This document shows, piece by piece, positions 23,578-34,414 of a DNA stretch of 64,000 bases. The stretch lies in assembly GCF_000719775.1 (NCBI RefSeq), contig NZ_JOHR01000009.1:186001-250000 (forward strand), in the 5' to 3' direction. The DNA is from Streptomyces sp. NRRL F-5135 (GTDB lineage Bacteria > Actinomycetota > Actinomycetes > Streptomycetales > Streptomycetaceae). The notes below the pieces were generated by a model. The model did no database searches, was not told where the DNA came from, and worked only from the letters and a program-made list of their open reading frames with translations. The translations under genes and the position numbers were made by a program. Position 1 is the first letter of the stretch; every line of letters starts with the position of its first letter.

Positions 23578-25194
23578 ATGCAGCAGGCACCGGTGCTGAC
23601 CAGCGCCGCGGATCCGGCGTCCGCGGCCTGGCGGGCCAACGAGGAAGCGCACGAGGAGCTGGCCGCCGAGCTGCGCGGCCGGCTCGCCGCCGCCCGGCTC
23701 GGCGGGGGCGAGAAGGCCCGTGCCCGGCACACCGCGCGCGGCAAGATGCTGCCGCGCGACCGGGTGGACACGCTCCTCGACCCCGGCTCGCCCTTCCTGG
23801 AGCTGGCGCCGCTCGCGGCCGAGGGGATGTACGGCGGGGCGGCCCCGGCCGCCGGGGTCATCGCCGGGATCGGCCGGGTCAGCGGCCGTGAGGTGGTGAT
23901 CGTCGCCAACGACGCCACGGTCAAGGGCGGTACGTACTACCCGATGACGGTGAAGAAGCATCTGCGCGCCCAGGAGGTGGCCCTGGAGAACAGGCTCCCC
24001 TGCCTGTATCTGGTGGATTCGGGCGGCGCCTTCCTGCCGATGCAGGACGAGGTCTTCCCGGACCGGGAGCACTTCGGCCGGATCTTCTACAACCAGGCCA
24101 GGATGTCCGGCGCCGGCATCCCGCAGATCGCGGCCGTGCTCGGGTCGTGCACGGCCGGCGGGGCGTACGTCCCCGCGATGAGCGACGAGGCGGTGATCGT
24201 CCGGGGCCAGGGGACGATCTTCCTGGGCGGTCCGCCGCTGGTGAAGGCCGCGACCGGCGAGGTCGTCACGGCGGAGGAGCTGGGCGGCGGCGAGGTCCAC
24301 GCCCGGACGTCCGGGGTCACGGACCATCTCGCGGAGGACGACGCGCACGCCCTGCGGATCGTGCGGACCATCGTCTCCACCCTCCCCGCCCGCGGGGAGC
24401 TCCCCTGGCCGGTCGAGCCGGTCGAGGAGCCCAAGGCCGATCCCGCCGGGCTGTACGGGGCGGTGCCGGTGGACTCCCGCACGCCGTACGACGTCCGGGA
24501 GATCATCGCCCGGCTGACCGACGGGTCGCGGTTCGCCGAGTTCAAGGCCGAGTTCGGGACGACGCTGGTCACCGGCTTCGCGCGGATCCATGGCCATCCG
24601 GTGGGGATCGTCGCCAACAACGGCATCCTGTTCTCCGAATCCGCCCAGAAGGGCGCGCATTTCATCGAGTTGTGCGACCAGCGCTCCATCCCGCTGCTCT
24701 TCCTCCAGAACATCTCCGGATTCATGGTCGGCCGTGACTACGAGGCGGGCGGGATCGCCAAGCACGGCGCGAAGATGGTGACGGCCGTGGCCTGCGCACG
24801 GGTGCCGAAGCTGACGGTCGTGGTCGGCGGCTCGTACGGGGCGGGCAACTATTCGATGTGCGGCCGGGCCTATTCGCCGCGCTTCCTGTGGATGTGGCCC
24901 AACGCCAAGATCTCGGTGATGGGCGGCGAGCAGGCCGCCTCCGTCCTGGCGACCGTCAAGCGCGACCAGTTGGAGGGCCGCGGCGAGGAGTGGACTGCCG
25001 AGGACGAGGAGTCCTTCAAGGCCCCGATCCGCGCCCAGTACGAGACGCAGGGGAACGCCTATTACGCGACGGCCCGCCTGTGGGACGACGGGGTGATCGA
25101 TCCGCTGGAGACCCGGCAGGTCGTGGGGCTGGCGCTGACGGCCTGCGCCAGCGCGCCGCTGGGTGAACCCGGTTTCGGCGTCTTCCGGATGTGA
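23578..25194 (+). CDS. accD1: Methylcrotonyl-CoA carboxylase beta subunit (carboxyltransferase)
   Basis: A 538-residue carboxyltransferase subunit that moves CO2 from carboxybiotin to 3-methylcrotonyl-CoA in leucine breakdown. Both crotonase-like lobes are present: N-lobe [19 protein letters not shown] and [17 protein letters not shown]-lobe [20 protein letters not shown] and [18 protein letters not shown]. The [11 protein letters not shown] and [11 protein letters not shown] segments are characteristic of MCC beta rather than propionyl-CoA carboxylase. ATG 23578 follows GGGGAG. It is the first gene of the operon with biotin carboxylase, HMG-CoA lyase and isovaleryl-CoA dehydrogenase, and is controlled by the divergent TetR sites. 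The symbol follows S. coelicolor usage from memory; liuB is the name elsewhere. Confidence 0.92.
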   Translation: MQQAPVLTSAADPASAAWRANEEAHEELAAELRGRLAAARLGGGEKARARHTARGKMLPRDRVDTLLDPGSPFLELAPLAAEGMYGGAAPAAGVIAGIGRVSGREVVIVANDATVKGGTYYPMTVKKHLRAQEVALENRLPCLYLVDSGGAFLPMQDEVFPDREHFGRIFYNQARMSGAGIPQIAAVLGSCTAGGAYVPAMSDEAVIVRGQGTIFLGGPPLVKAATGEVVTAEELGGGEVHARTSGVTDHLAEDDAHALRIVRTIVSTLPARGELPWPVEPVEEPKADPAGLYGAVPVDSRTPYDVREIIARLTDGSRFAEFKAEFGTTLVTGFARIHGHPVGIVANNGILFSESAQKGAHFIELCDQRSIPLLFLQNISGFMVGRDYEAGGIAKHGAKMVTAVACARVPKLTVVVGGSYGAGNYSMCGRAYSPRFLWMWPNAKISVMGGEQAASVLATVKRDQLEGRGEEWTAEDEESFKAPIRAQYETQGNAYYATARLWDDGVIDPLETRQVVGLALTACASAPLGEPGFGVFRM

Positions 25195-25276
25195 GGCGGT
25201 CGTCACCGATGAACGGAACGCGGGTGCCGGCTGTGGAAGCGGAACCGATCGAGGGAGCGGAAGAGGGAAGGTGGGC

Positions 25277-27550
25277 ATGTTCGACACGGTTCTGATCGCC
25301 AACCGGGGCGAGATCGCGGTCCGCGTCATCCGCACGCTGCGCGCCCTCGGTGTGCGCTCGGTCGCGGTGTTCAGCGACGCGGACGCGGACGCCCGGCATG
25401 TCCGGGAGGCCGACACCGCGGTCCGCATCGGCCCGGCGGCGGCAGCGGAGAGCTATCTCTCGGCCGACCGGCTGCTGGCCGCCGCCGTGCGCACCGGCGC
25501 GCAGGCGATCCATCCGGGCTACGGCTTCCTCGCGGAGAACGCGGCGTTCGCGCGGGCCTGCGCGGACGCGGGACTGGTCTTCATCGGCCCGCCCGCCCCC
25601 GCCGTGGAGCTGATGGGCGACAAGATCCGGGCCAAGGAGACGGTGCGCGCGGCCGGCGTCCCGGTCGTCCCGGGGTCCTCGGGCAGTGGTCTCACCGACG
25701 CGGAACTGGCCCGCGCCGCGGCCGAGATCGGCATGCCGGTGCTGCTGAAACCCTCGGCGGGCGGTGGCGGCAAGGGCATGCGGCTGGTGCGCGCGGAGGC
25801 GGCGCTCGCGGAGGAGATCGCGGCGGCCCGGCGGGAGGCGCGATCCTCCTTCGGGGACGACACGCTCCTGGTGGAGCGCTGGGTGGACCGGCCGCGCCAC
25901 ATCGAGATCCAGGTCCTGGCGGACACCCACGGGAACGTGGTGCACCTGGGAGAGCGGGAGTGCTCGCTCCAGCGCCGCCACCAGAAGATCATCGAGGAGG
26001 CGCCGTCCGTCCTGCTGGACGAGGCGACCCGCACGGCAATGGGCGCGGCGGCGGTGCGGGCGGCCCGCTCGTGCGGATACACGGGCGCGGGCACGGTCGA
26101 GTTCATCGTCCCCGGCGACGCCCCGGCGTCATATTTCTTCATGGAGATGAACACCCGCCTCCAGGTCGAACACCCGGTCACGGAGCTGGTGGTGTCCCTG
26201 GCCGGGGCGCCCGGTCTCGACCTGGTGGAGTGGCAGCTGCGGGTCGCTTCCGGCGAGGCGCTGCCCTTCGGACAGGACGACATCGCCCTCACGGGCCACG
26301 CGGTGGAGGCGCGCCTGTGCGCGGAGGATCCCGCCCGCGGTTTCCTCCCCTCGGGGGGAACGGTGCTGAGGCTGCGTGAGCCGCGGGGTGTCGGCGTACG
26401 GACGGACTCGGGCCTCGTCGAGGGCGCGGCGGTCGGCAGTGCGTACGACCCGATGCTGGCCAAGGTCATCGCGCACGGCCCGGACCGCGCCACGGCCCTG
26501 CGCCGGCTGTGCGCCGCGCTCGCGGAGACGGTCACGCTCGGCGTCCCGACGAACGCCGGTTTCCTGCGCCGCCTGCTGGCTCATCCGTCCGTGGCCGCGG
26601 GCGACCTCGACACCGGCCTGGTGGAGCGCGAGGCGGACACGCTGGTCCCCGGGGAGGTCCCGCCGGAGGTGTACGTGGCGGCGGCGTTGCTGCGCCAGGC
26701 GGCGGCTTCCGGCGCGGTGGGCGGGCGCCCCGGCCGTGGTCCGGCGGAGCCGTCCGACGCGGCGCGGCGCTGGGTCGATCCGTTCTCCGTGCCCAGCGGC
26801 TGGCGGCTCGGCGGGGAGCCCGCCTGGACCGTCCACCACGCGCGCGTGCCCGGGCACGATCCCGTGACGGTCCGGTTGCGCGGCGGCGCGGTGGACGCCG
26901 AGGTCCGGCTCGACGGCGGCCCGGCCGTCCCCGCCCGTCTCCTGCGCACGGGCCCGGCGGACGTGACCGTCGAGTGGGACGGCCTCACCCATGCCTTCGC
27001 CCACGTGCCGGGGCCGGAGGGCGTGTGGCTGGGCCGGGACGGCGACAGCTGGGACGTACGGGACCACGATCCGGTGGCGGACGCCCTGCGGTCGGCCGCC
27101 GGGGCGGGCGGTGTGGACGCCCTGACCGCGCCCATGCCCGGCACCGTCACCGTCGTCAAGGTGGCTGTCGGGGACGAGGTCACGGCCGGGCAGAGCCTGC
27201 TCGTCGTGGAGGCGATGAAGATGGAGCACGTCATCTCCGCGCCGCACGCGGGCGTTGTCACCGAACTGGACGTCACTCCCGGCACCACCGTCGCCATGGA
27301 CCAGATACTGGCGGCCGTCGCACCCACCGCCGAGCAGGCCCCCACCTCCGAACCTGCCACCGCCACCGCCACCGCCACCGCCACCGCAGCTGCCCCTGTC
27401 CCTGAAGCTGCCGCTGCCGCTGCCGCTGCCGCTGCCGCCGAGAGTGCCCCCGTCGCCGACCGTGCCCCGACCGCCGAGGGCGCGCTCACACCCGTCGTGC
27501 CGCACGCGGGCTCGCGGGAGGACCCGAGCCCGCGGAAGGAGGAGTCATGA
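25277..27550 (+). CDS. Methylcrotonyl-CoA carboxylase alpha subunit (biotin carboxylase/BCCP)
   Basis: A 757-residue protein that carboxylates its own biotin using ATP and bicarbonate. Order of domains: biotin carboxylase ([22 protein letters not shown]-grasp glycine loop [51 protein letters not shown]) to ~residue 450; a linker domain; and a biotinyl domain with [10 protein letters not shown], biotin-accepting Lys648. About 80 residues after the biotinyl domain are Ala/Thr/Pro low complexity from 6-bp DNA repeats near 27357-27440; family members normally end soon after the biotinyl domain. ATG 25277 has GGGAAGG upstream. The stop overlaps the HMG-CoA lyase start as ATGA. Confidence 0.92.
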   Translation: MFDTVLIANRGEIAVRVIRTLRALGVRSVAVFSDADADARHVREADTAVRIGPAAAAESYLSADRLLAAAVRTGAQAIHPGYGFLAENAAFARACADAGLVFIGPPAPAVELMGDKIRAKETVRAAGVPVVPGSSGSGLTDAELARAAAEIGMPVLLKPSAGGGGKGMRLVRAEAALAEEIAAARREARSSFGDDTLLVERWVDRPRHIEIQVLADTHGNVVHLGERECSLQRRHQKIIEEAPSVLLDEATRTAMGAAAVRAARSCGYTGAGTVEFIVPGDAPASYFFMEMNTRLQVEHPVTELVVSLAGAPGLDLVEWQLRVASGEALPFGQDDIALTGHAVEARLCAEDPARGFLPSGGTVLRLREPRGVGVRTDSGLVEGAAVGSAYDPMLAKVIAHGPDRATALRRLCAALAETVTLGVPTNAGFLRRLLAHPSVAAGDLDTGLVEREADTLVPGEVPPEVYVAAALLRQAAASGAVGGRPGRGPAEPSDAARRWVDPFSVPSGWRLGGEPAWTVHHARVPGHDPVTVRLRGGAVDAEVRLDGGPAVPARLLRTGPADVTVEWDGLTHAFAHVPGPEGVWLGRDGDSWDVRDHDPVADALRSAAGAGGVDALTAPMPGTVTVVKVAVGDEVTAGQSLLVVEAMKMEHVISAPHAGVVTELDVTPGTTVAMDQILAAVAPTAEQAPTSEPATATATATATAAAPVPEAAAAAAAAAAAESAPVADRAPTAEGALTPVVPHAGSREDPSPRKEES

Positions 27551-28485
27551 CCGCCGGACTGCCCATGGCCGTCCCCGAGCAGGAACTGCCGCCCCGGATC
27601 CGGATCCATGAGGTGGGTGCCCGCGACGGCCTGCAGAACGAGAAGACCGTCGTACCCACCGAGGTCAAGTCCGAGTTCATCCACCGGCTCGCGCACGCCG
27701 GGCTGACCACGATCGAGGCGACCAGCCTCGTACGCCCCGACCGGGTGCCCCAGCTGGCCGACGCCGAGCGGCTGTTCCCGCTGCTCGACGACCTGAAGGG
27801 CGTCGCGCTGCCCGTGCTCGTGCCGAACGCGCGCGGGCTGGAGCGCGCCATGGCCCTCGGCGTCCGCCGGATCGCCGTGTTCGCCAGCGCCACCGAATCC
27901 TTCGCCAAGGCCAATCTCAACCGGACCGTGGACGAATCGCTGGCCATGTTCGCGCCGGTCGTCGCCCGCGCCCGCGAGGACCGCATGCACGTACGCGGTT
28001 ATCTGTCCATGTGCTTCGGCGACCCCTGGGAGGGCCCCGTTCCCATCCACCAGGTGGTGCGGGTCGCCAAGGCACTGCTGGACCTCGGCTGTGACGAGCT
28101 GAGCCTCGGCGACACGATCGGTGTGGCCACTCCCGGGCATGTGCAGACCCTCCTGTCCGAGCTGAACGAGGAGGGCGTGCCGACCAATGCCCTCGGGGTG
28201 CACTTCCACGACACCTACGGCCAGGCACTCGCCAACACCCTCGCCGCGCTCCAGCACGGCGTGACCACCGTGGACTCCTCGGCGGGCGGCCTCGGCGGCT
28301 GCCCGTTCGCCAAGAGCGCGACCGGGAACCTCGCCACCGAAGACCTCGTGTGGATGCTCGACGGCCTCGGTGTGGAAACCGGTGTCGACCTCGGCCGGCT
28401 CACCGCCACCAGCGTCTGGCTGGCCGACCGGCTGGGCCGCCCCAGCCCCTCACGTACCGTCACCGCCCTCTCCCACAAGGAGTGA
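27547..28485 (+). CDS. Hydroxymethylglutaryl-CoA lyase
   Basis: A 312-residue TIM-barrel lyase that splits HMG-CoA into acetoacetate and acetyl-CoA, the last step of leucine degradation. Signatures: [16 protein letters not shown] at the start, [51 protein letters not shown] with the metal-binding His pair, and [23 protein letters not shown] with the conserved catalytic Cys. ATG 27547 overlaps the biotin carboxylase stop by 4 bp, and GGAGGAG lies upstream. Only 7 bp separate it from the isovaleryl-CoA dehydrogenase gene. Confidence 0.94.
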   Translation: MTAGLPMAVPEQELPPRIRIHEVGARDGLQNEKTVVPTEVKSEFIHRLAHAGLTTIEATSLVRPDRVPQLADAERLFPLLDDLKGVALPVLVPNARGLERAMALGVRRIAVFASATESFAKANLNRTVDESLAMFAPVVARAREDRMHVRGYLSMCFGDPWEGPVPIHQVVRVAKALLDLGCDELSLGDTIGVATPGHVQTLLSELNEEGVPTNALGVHFHDTYGQALANTLAALQHGVTTVDSSAGGLGGCPFAKSATGNLATEDLVWMLDGLGVETGVDLGRLTATSVWLADRLGRPSPSRTVTALSHKE

Positions 28486-28492
28486 CGCACCG

Positions 28493-29653
28493 ATGTCCCT
28501 GGACCACCGGCTCTCCGCGGAGCACGAAGAACTGCGCCGCACGGTCGAGGAGTTCGCCCACGAGGTCGTGGCTCCCAAGATCGGCGACTTCTACGAGCGG
28601 CATGAATTCCCGTACGAGATCGTGCGGGAGATGGGCCGGATGGGCCTGTTCGGGCTGCCCTTCCCCGAGGAGTACGGGGGCATGGGCGGTGACTATCTCG
28701 CCCTGGGGATCGCCCTGGAGGAGCTGGCCCGGGTCGACTCCTCCGTGGCGATCACCCTGGAGGCCGGGGTCTCCCTGGGCGCCATGCCCGTCTTCCGCTT
28801 CGGCACGGAGGAGCAGAAGCGCACATGGCTGCCGCCCCTGTGCGCGGGCGAGATGCTGGGCGCGTTCGGGCTGACCGAGCCGGACGGCGGCTCGGACGCG
28901 GCCGGTACGCGTACGACGGCCGTCCGGGACGGCGACGAGTGGGTGATCAACGGCAGCAAGTGCTTCATCACCAACTCGGGAACGGACATCACCGGACTGG
29001 TCACGGTGACCGCCGTCACGGGCCGCCGGAAGGACGGACACCCGGAGATCTCCGCGATCATCGTGCCTTCGGGCACCCCCGGGTTCACGGTCGCGGCCCC
29101 GTACTCGAAGGTGGGGTGGAACGCGTCGGACACCCGCGAGCTGTCCTTCTCCGACGTGCGGGTGCCGGTCGCGAACCTGCTCGGCGAGGAGGGCCGCGGA
29201 TACGCCCAGTTCCTGCGCATCCTCGACGAGGGGCGGATCGCGATCTCCGCGCTGGCGACCGGGCTGGCCCAGGGATGCGTGGACGAGTCGGTGGCGTACG
29301 CGAAGGAGCGGCACGCCTTCGGCCGGCCCATCGCGGCCAACCAGGCCATCCAGTTCAAGATCGCCGACATGGAGATGCGCGCGCACATGGCGCGGGTCGG
29401 CTGGCGGGACGCGGCCTCGCGGCTCACCCGCGGTGAGCCGTTCAAGAAGGAGGCGGCGCTGGCGAAGCTGTACTCGTCGACGGTCGCCGTGGACAACGCG
29501 CGGGAAGCCACCCAGATCCATGGTGGCTACGGCTTCATGAACGAGTATCCGGTCGCCCGCATGTGGCGGGACTCCAAGATCCTGGAGATCGGCGAGGGGA
29601 CGAGCGAGGTGCAGCGGATGCTGATCGCGCGGGAGCTCGGTCTGACGAGCTGA
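28493..29653 (+). CDS. acdH: Acyl-CoA dehydrogenase, isovaleryl-CoA dehydrogenase type
   Basis: A 386-residue FAD enzyme catalysing the first oxidation of branched acyl-CoA from leucine. Seen: FGLTEPDGGSDAAGTRTTA, INGSKCFITNSGTDITGL, and IHGGYGFMNEYPVARMWRDSKILEIGEGTSEVQRMLI. The Glu in GEGTSE occupies the classical IYEGT catalytic-base position, in contrast to the dehydrogenase at 19461-20618. ATG 28493 begins the usual N-terminus (LDHRLSAEHEELRRTVEEF). It is last in the MCC operon. The symbol reflects the S. coelicolor homologue from memory; substrate preference among isovaleryl, isobutyryl and 2-methylbutyryl-CoA cannot be resolved from sequence. Confidence 0.88.
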   Translation: MSLDHRLSAEHEELRRTVEEFAHEVVAPKIGDFYERHEFPYEIVREMGRMGLFGLPFPEEYGGMGGDYLALGIALEELARVDSSVAITLEAGVSLGAMPVFRFGTEEQKRTWLPPLCAGEMLGAFGLTEPDGGSDAAGTRTTAVRDGDEWVINGSKCFITNSGTDITGLVTVTAVTGRRKDGHPEISAIIVPSGTPGFTVAAPYSKVGWNASDTRELSFSDVRVPVANLLGEEGRGYAQFLRILDEGRIAISALATGLAQGCVDESVAYAKERHAFGRPIAANQAIQFKIADMEMRAHMARVGWRDAASRLTRGEPFKKEAALAKLYSSTVAVDNAREATQIHGGYGFMNEYPVARMWRDSKILEIGEGTSEVQRMLIARELGLTS

Positions 29654-29736
29654 CACGCCCGAAGCCGCGCGCTCACGGCCGGTATCCGATCGCCCGGACG
29701 CCGGCCGCATCCGCCCGCCCGACCGCCGGTGCGACG

Positions 29737-29806
29737 CGCGGCGGGGCACACCCGAGGTGGGGCACACCCGAGGTGGGGCGGACGCGCGGTGGGGCGGACG
29801 CGCGGC
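29737..29806. repeat. Short direct repeats downstream of acdH
   Basis: About four 16-bp units of the GAGGTGGGGCACACCC type, the last two changed to a GCGGACGC ending. They fill much of the 269-bp gap between the leucine operon and the siderophore genes, together with the iron box. No gene is visible here. Confidence 0.85.
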
Positions 29807-29862
29807 GGAGCACACGAGTGGCGTGCACGCGCGGCAGTCCAGAGCCCCCAGGGTCGCAGATA

Positions 29863-29883
29863 GGTAGGTTAGGCTAACCTACC
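29863..29883. promoter_or_regulatory. Iron box (DmdR/DtxR-type operator) before the siderophore-interacting gene
   Basis: The sequence centred on TAGGTTAGGCTAACCTA is a 21-bp inverted repeat, symmetric apart from its centre, matching the TTAGGTTAGGCTCACCTAA iron-box consensus of Streptomyces. It sits 39 bp before the start of the next gene and implies repression by DmdR1 when iron is sufficient. Confidence 0.9.
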
Positions 29884-29922
29884 TTTGCCATCGCTGCCCC
29901 CCGAAGAAGGTGAGCCGACCCC

Positions 29923-30756
29923 ATGACGACGGCCATGGCCGCCCCGTTCCGCTTCTTCTCCCTTCAGGTCGTCAGGACGCGGCGCGTCAGCCCGTCCATG
30001 GTCCGCGTCACCTTCGGGGGCGAGGACCTCGCCGGCTTCGCCGCCGGGGGCCGCGACCAGAGCCTGTCGCTGTTCCTCCCCCACCCCGGCCAGAGCGAGC
30101 CCGTCGTCCCGGTCGAGCACGGCGACGGATGGTGGGCCGCCTGGCGGGCGATGCCGGACGGCATACGGGCCGTGATGCGCTCGTACACCGTGCGGGAACA
30201 GCGCCGGAACCCCGACGAGGCCGACATCGACTTCGCCCTGCACGCCGACGGCGGACCCGCCTGCCGCTGGGCGGGGCGGGCCGCGCCGGGCGACCGGGTA
30301 CTGGTCCTCGGACCGGCCGTCGAGGACAACACGGCCGTCCGCTTCCGGCCGCCGGCCGATGCCGACTCCGTCCTGATCTGGGCCGACGAGACCGCCCTCC
30401 CCGCGGCCTCCGCGATTCTCGAATGGCTCCCCTCCGGCATGCGGGCCGATGTCTGGCTGGAAGTGCCGCGCGGTGGCGACCGACAGCCCCTGCGCACCGC
30501 CGCGGACGCCCGGATCACCTGGCTGGTCCGGGAGGAGGGCGCGCCCGCCGCGCTCGACGCGATCCGGGCCGCCGAGCCGCGCGGCAGCGCGCCGTACGCC
30601 TGGATCGCCGGCGAGTCGGGGACCGTCAAGGCTCTGCGCCGCCACCTGGTGCACGAGCGAGGACTGGACCGGCGCCGGGTCACCTTCGTCGGCTACTGGC
30701 GACGCGGGCTGTGCGAGGAGCAGTTGCGGGAGGAGGCGACGAGGGCAACGGCGTAG
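29923..30756 (+). CDS. Siderophore-interacting protein (FAD/NAD(P)H ferric reductase, ViuB family)
   Basis: A 277-residue flavoprotein expected to reduce ferric siderophore in the cytoplasm and release iron. FAD-binding barrel: RRVSPSMVRVTFGGEDL and the RSYTVRE motif that stacks on flavin. SIP C-terminal half: WADETALPAASAILEWLP, and AGESGTVKALRRHLVHERGLDRRRVTFVGYWRRG, the conserved end of this family. ATG 29923 lies after GAAGAAGGTGAG. It has its own iron box upstream and a second box 3' between it and desA, so it forms a separate transcript of the desferrioxamine locus. In S. coelicolor, from memory, a siderophore-binding lipoprotein gene (desE) precedes the equivalent gene; it is not present here. 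Confidence 0.92.
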   Translation: MTTAMAAPFRFFSLQVVRTRRVSPSMVRVTFGGEDLAGFAAGGRDQSLSLFLPHPGQSEPVVPVEHGDGWWAAWRAMPDGIRAVMRSYTVREQRRNPDEADIDFALHADGGPACRWAGRAAPGDRVLVLGPAVEDNTAVRFRPPADADSVLIWADETALPAASAILEWLPSGMRADVWLEVPRGGDRQPLRTAADARITWLVREEGAPAALDAIRAAEPRGSAPYAWIAGESGTVKALRRHLVHERGLDRRRVTFVGYWRRGLCEEQLREEATRATA

Positions 30757-30824
30757 ACGGCGAGCACCCGCGCCCCGGACGCCGCCACGGCGGCGACCCG
30801 GTCCGCGCAAGGGGGAACGCCAGG

Positions 30825-30856
30825 ACCGGTCCACACCGGGACCGGTCCACACCGGG
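30825..30856. repeat. Two tandem 16-bp hairpin units after the SIP gene
   Basis: ACCGGTCCACACCGGG occurs twice head to tail. Each copy contains CCGGT-CCAC-ACCGG, a perfect 5-bp stem with a 4-nt loop. The pair lies downstream of the SIP stop and before the desA iron box and may terminate the SIP transcript. Confidence 0.85.
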
Positions 30857-30892
30857 AGAGGGAACTGACGGGTCGCCACATTGGCCCTTCAG

Positions 30893-30911
30893 TTAGGTTA
30901 GGCTAACCTAA
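30893..30911. promoter_or_regulatory. Iron box controlling desABCD
   Basis: TTAGGTTAGGCTAACCTAA is a near-perfect 19-bp DmdR/DtxR operator, 32 bp before the desA start, implying iron-dependent repression of the biosynthetic operon. Confidence 0.93.
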
Positions 30912-30943
30912 CTTCATCGACCTCACTCCCGGGAGGAACCCGT

Positions 30944-32386
30944 ATGCGTGCGCACCTGCTCAACGACGCCACGGCGGAGCGCTACCGGCGCTCCGTCATC
31001 GAAGGAGTCGAGCGGGTGGCGGCGAAACTGACCTCGATCAGAAAGCCGTTCACCGGAGCGACGCCGGACACCCTGGCACCGCTGGTGTCCGCCGTCGATC
31101 TGGACCGCCCGCTCGGTGACGCCTCGGCCGCGCTCGACGAGCTGGAGGAGGTCTACCTGCGGGACGCCGTCTACTTCCACCACCCCCGTTACCTCGCCCA
31201 CCTCAACTGCCCGGTCGTCATCCCGGCCGTGGTCGGTGAGGCCGTGCTCTCCGCCGTCAACTCCTCCCTCGACACCTGGGACCAGAGCGCCGGGGGCACC
31301 CTGATAGAACGCCGGCTGATCGACTGGACCGTCGGCCGCATCGGACTCGGCGCGTCCGCCGACGGAGTGTTCACCAGCGGCGGTACGCAGTCCAACCTCC
31401 AGGCCCTGCTGCTCGCCCGCGAGGAGGCCAAAACCGACGAGCCGGCGAATCTGCGCGTCTTCGCCTCCGAGTGCGGCCACTTCAGCGTCGAGAAGTCGGC
31501 GACCCTGCTGGGCCTGGGCCCCGACGCCGTGGTCTCCGTCCCCTGTGACCGCGACAAGCGCATGCGGACCGTAGCCCTGGCCGCCGAGCTGGCGCGCTGC
31601 CGGGACGAGGGCCTGACCCCGATGGCCGTGGTCGCCACCGCCGGCACCACGGACTTCGGTTCCATCGACCCGCTGCCGGAGGTCGCCGCCCTGTGCGCGC
31701 AGTACGGCGTCTGGCTGCACGTGGACGCCGCCTACGGATGCGGACTGCTGGCCTCCACCACCCGCCGCACGCTCCTCGACGGCATCGAGCACGCCGACTC
31801 CGTCACCGTCGACTACCACAAGTCCTTCTTCCAGCCGGTCAGCTCCTCGGCCGTGCTGGTACGGGACCGGGCCACGCTGCGCCACGCCACCTACCACGCG
31901 GACTACCTCAACCCCCGCCGGACGGTAGAGGAGCGCATCCCCAACCAGGTCGACAAATCCCTCCAGACCACCCGCCGTTTCGACGCCCTCAAACTGTGGA
32001 TGACCCTGCGCGTCATGGGCGCCGACGGCATCGGCGAGCTCTTCGACGAGGTCTGCGACCTGGCGGCCGAGGGCTGGGAGCTGCTCGCCGCCGACCCGCG
32101 CTTCGACGTCGTCGTACGCCCCAGCCTCTCCACGCTCGTCTTCCGCTACATCCCCGAGCGCGTCACGGGCCCGACGCTGATCGACCGGGCCAACCTGCAC
32201 GCGCGCAAGGCGCTGTTCGCCTCCGGCGAGGCCGTCGTGGCAGGTACGTCCGTGAACGGCCGCCAGTACCTCAAATTCACCCTCCTCAACCCCGAGACCA
32301 CCGTGCGGGACATCTCCGCCGTGCTCGATCTGATCGCCGGCCACGCCGAGCAGTACCTGGGAGAGAACCTTGTCCACGCGTCCTGA
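30944..32386 (+). CDS. desA: Lysine decarboxylase for desferrioxamine synthesis
   Basis: A 480-residue PLP enzyme of the group II decarboxylase family that converts lysine to cadaverine, the first step to desferrioxamine. Seen: [18 protein letters not shown], the [11 protein letters not shown]sp-x-Ala motif binding the pyridine nitrogen, and [13 protein letters not shown] with the Schiff-base Lys293. Its C-terminal region [12 protein letters not shown] is typical of the siderophore-linked branch. ATG 30944 follows GGGAGG. It is first in desABCD under the iron box at 30893-30911; its end overlaps the desB start by 17 bp. Confidence 0.95.
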   Translation: MRAHLLNDATAERYRRSVIEGVERVAAKLTSIRKPFTGATPDTLAPLVSAVDLDRPLGDASAALDELEEVYLRDAVYFHHPRYLAHLNCPVVIPAVVGEAVLSAVNSSLDTWDQSAGGTLIERRLIDWTVGRIGLGASADGVFTSGGTQSNLQALLLAREEAKTDEPANLRVFASECGHFSVEKSATLLGLGPDAVVSVPCDRDKRMRTVALAAELARCRDEGLTPMAVVATAGTTDFGSIDPLPEVAALCAQYGVWLHVDAAYGCGLLASTTRRTLLDGIEHADSVTVDYHKSFFQPVSSSAVLVRDRATLRHATYHADYLNPRRTVEERIPNQVDKSLQTTRRFDALKLWMTLRVMGADGIGELFDEVCDLAAEGWELLAADPRFDVVVRPSLSTLVFRYIPERVTGPTLIDRANLHARKALFASGEAVVAGTSVNGRQYLKFTLLNPETTVRDISAVLDLIAGHAEQYLGENLVHAS

Positions 32387-33794
32387 GCGCTCCGTACCCC
32401 TCGCGCGCTCCCAACGTCCCGGCCCTCGTGAAGACGCCGGCCCGAGCGCCGGCCTGAGCGCAGGCCCGGACGGCGGCCCGGACGGCGGCCCGAGCGGCGC
32501 GTACGACTTCATCGGCATCGGACTCGGCCCCTTCAACCTCGGCCTCGCCTGCCTGACCGAGCCCATACCCGGCCTCGACGGGATCTTCCTGGAGTCCAAA
32601 CCGGACTTCGACTGGCACTCGGGGATGTTCCTCGACGGCGCCCACCTCCAGACGCCGTTCCTCTCCGACCTGGTCACCCTGGCCGACCCGACCTCCCCGT
32701 ACTCCTTCCTCAACTACCTCAAGGCGTCCGGACGGCTGTACTCGTTCTACATCCGCGAGAACTTCTATCCCCTGCGCACCGAGTACAACGACTACTGCCG
32801 CTGGGCCGCCGCCCGGCTGTCCTCCGTCCGCTTCGGCCGGACGGTGACCTCGGTCTCGTACGAGGAGGACACCGAGCTGTACGCCGTCCGCACCGGGAAC
32901 GGCGAGACCTACCGCGCCCGTCACCTCGTACTGGGCACCGGCACCCCGCCCTACGTCCCGGAGCCGTGCCGGGGCCTCGGCGGCGACGTGCTGCACAACT
33001 CCCGCTATCTGGAAGGGAAAGCCGCCCTCCAGGCCAAGGAGTCGATCACGATCGTCGGCAGCGGGCAGAGCGCCGCGGAGATCTACCACGACCTGCTCTC
33101 CGAGATCGACACGCACGGCTACCGGCTCAACTGGGTCACCCGCTCCCCGCGCTTCTTCCCCCTCGAATACACCAAGCTCACGCTGGAGATGACCTCTCCG
33201 GAGTACGTCGACTACTTCCACGCGCTGCCGGAGACGACCCGCTACCGGCTGGAGTCGGAGCAGAAGAACCTGTTCAAGGGCATCGACTCGGCCCTGATCA
33301 ACGAGATCTTCGACCTGCTCTACCGGAAGAACCTGAACGGTCCCGTGCCCACGCGGCTGCTGGCCAACACGGCCCTGGTGTCCGCCACGTACGAGGAGCC
33401 CGCGTGTGACGGAAACGGGAACGGGACATACACCCTCGGGCTGCGCCAGGAGGAGCAGGGACGCGACTTCTCGCTCGCGACACAGGGGCTGGTCCTCGCC
33501 ACCGGCTACCGGTACGTCGCCCCCGAGTTCCTGGCGCCCGTGGAAGGCCGGATCCGCCGGGACGGGCAGGGCGGGTTCGACGTGGCCCGCAACTACAGCA
33601 TCGACACCACCGGGCGCGGGATCTTCCTCCAGAACGCGGCCGTGCACACGCACAGCGTCACCTCCCCCGACCTGGGGATGGGCCCGTACCGCAACGCGTA
33701 CATCATCCGGGAGCTGCTGGGACGGGCGTACTACCCGATCGAGAAGTCCATCGCGTTCCAGGACTTCGCGGCCCCGGAAGGCACGGCCGTATGA
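32370..33794 (+). CDS. desB: Cadaverine N-monooxygenase
   Basis: A 474-residue flavin-dependent N-hydroxylase of the IucD/SidA family, producing N-hydroxycadaverine. FAD motif [14 protein letters not shown]; substrate/flavin region [25 protein letters not shown] motif [16 protein letters not shown]-terminal LVLATGYRY. The best start is TTG 32370, inside the end of desA, with GGGAGAGA upstream; no ATG or GTG lies before the domain. Residues ~1-42 are a flexible Pro/Gly/Asp-rich tail with PDGGPDGGP, longer than usual. The stop overlaps desC as ATGA. Confidence 0.93.
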   Translation: MSTRPERSVPLARSQRPGPREDAGPSAGLSAGPDGGPDGGPSGAYDFIGIGLGPFNLGLACLTEPIPGLDGIFLESKPDFDWHSGMFLDGAHLQTPFLSDLVTLADPTSPYSFLNYLKASGRLYSFYIRENFYPLRTEYNDYCRWAAARLSSVRFGRTVTSVSYEEDTELYAVRTGNGETYRARHLVLGTGTPPYVPEPCRGLGGDVLHNSRYLEGKAALQAKESITIVGSGQSAAEIYHDLLSEIDTHGYRLNWVTRSPRFFPLEYTKLTLEMTSPEYVDYFHALPETTRYRLESEQKNLFKGIDSALINEIFDLLYRKNLNGPVPTRLLANTALVSATYEEPACDGNGNGTYTLGLRQEEQGRDFSLATQGLVLATGYRYVAPEFLAPVEGRIRRDGQGGFDVARNYSIDTTGRGIFLQNAAVHTHSVTSPDLGMGPYRNAYIIRELLGRAYYPIEKSIAFQDFAAPEGTAV

Positions 33795-34414
33795 GCGAGC
33801 GCACCGGCGAGATCATCTTCTCGCGCACCGACGAACGGCTCGGCCTCTTCGAGGTGCGCCCCGTCGACCCGATCGCCGACGCCGAACTGCTGCACAGCTG
33901 GGTCACGCACCCCAGGGCGGCCTTCTGGCTGATGCAGGGCGCCACGCTGACCGATGTCGAGCGGGAGTACATGGCGATCGCGGCGGCCGACGACCACGAC
34001 GCCTTCATCGGGCTGCACCAGGGCCGGCCGGCCTTCCTGATCGAGCGGTACGACCCGGCCGAGGTGGAGCTGAAGGGTCTGTACGACGCGCTGCCGGGCG
34101 ACATCGGCATGCACTTCCTGGTGGCCCCCGTCGCCGCCGGTGAGCGGCTGCACGGCTTCACCCGGGCCGTGATCACCACGGTGATGGAGCTGCTGTTCGA
34201 CGACCCGTCGGTACGGCGGGTGGTCGTCGAGCCGGACGTCCGCAACACCTCCGTGCACGCGCTGAACGAGGCCGTCGGCTTCCGGATCGTGGAGAGGATC
34301 GCGAAACCGGAGAAGGACGCGTACCTCAGCGAATGCACCCGCGAGATGTTCCGGGCGGCGTCGGCGGACGCACGATCGGCCACGCAATCAGCCGCGCAAG
34401 GAGTCACCCGATGA
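33791..34414 (+). CDS. desC: N-hydroxycadaverine acyltransferase (GNAT fold)
   Basis: A 207-residue acyltransferase of the IucB/AlcB type that adds succinyl or acetyl from CoA to N-hydroxycadaverine. Seen: [20 protein letters not shown] at the start, [31 protein letters not shown], and the CoA-binding end [24 protein letters not shown]. Overlap of 4 bp at both ends (ATGA with desB before it and with desD after it) indicates tight translational coupling. Confidence 0.94.
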   Translation: MSERTGEIIFSRTDERLGLFEVRPVDPIADAELLHSWVTHPRAAFWLMQGATLTDVEREYMAIAAADDHDAFIGLHQGRPAFLIERYDPAEVELKGLYDALPGDIGMHFLVAPVAAGERLHGFTRAVITTVMELLFDDPSVRRVVVEPDVRNTSVHALNEAVGFRIVERIAKPEKDAYLSECTREMFRAASADARSATQSAAQGVTR

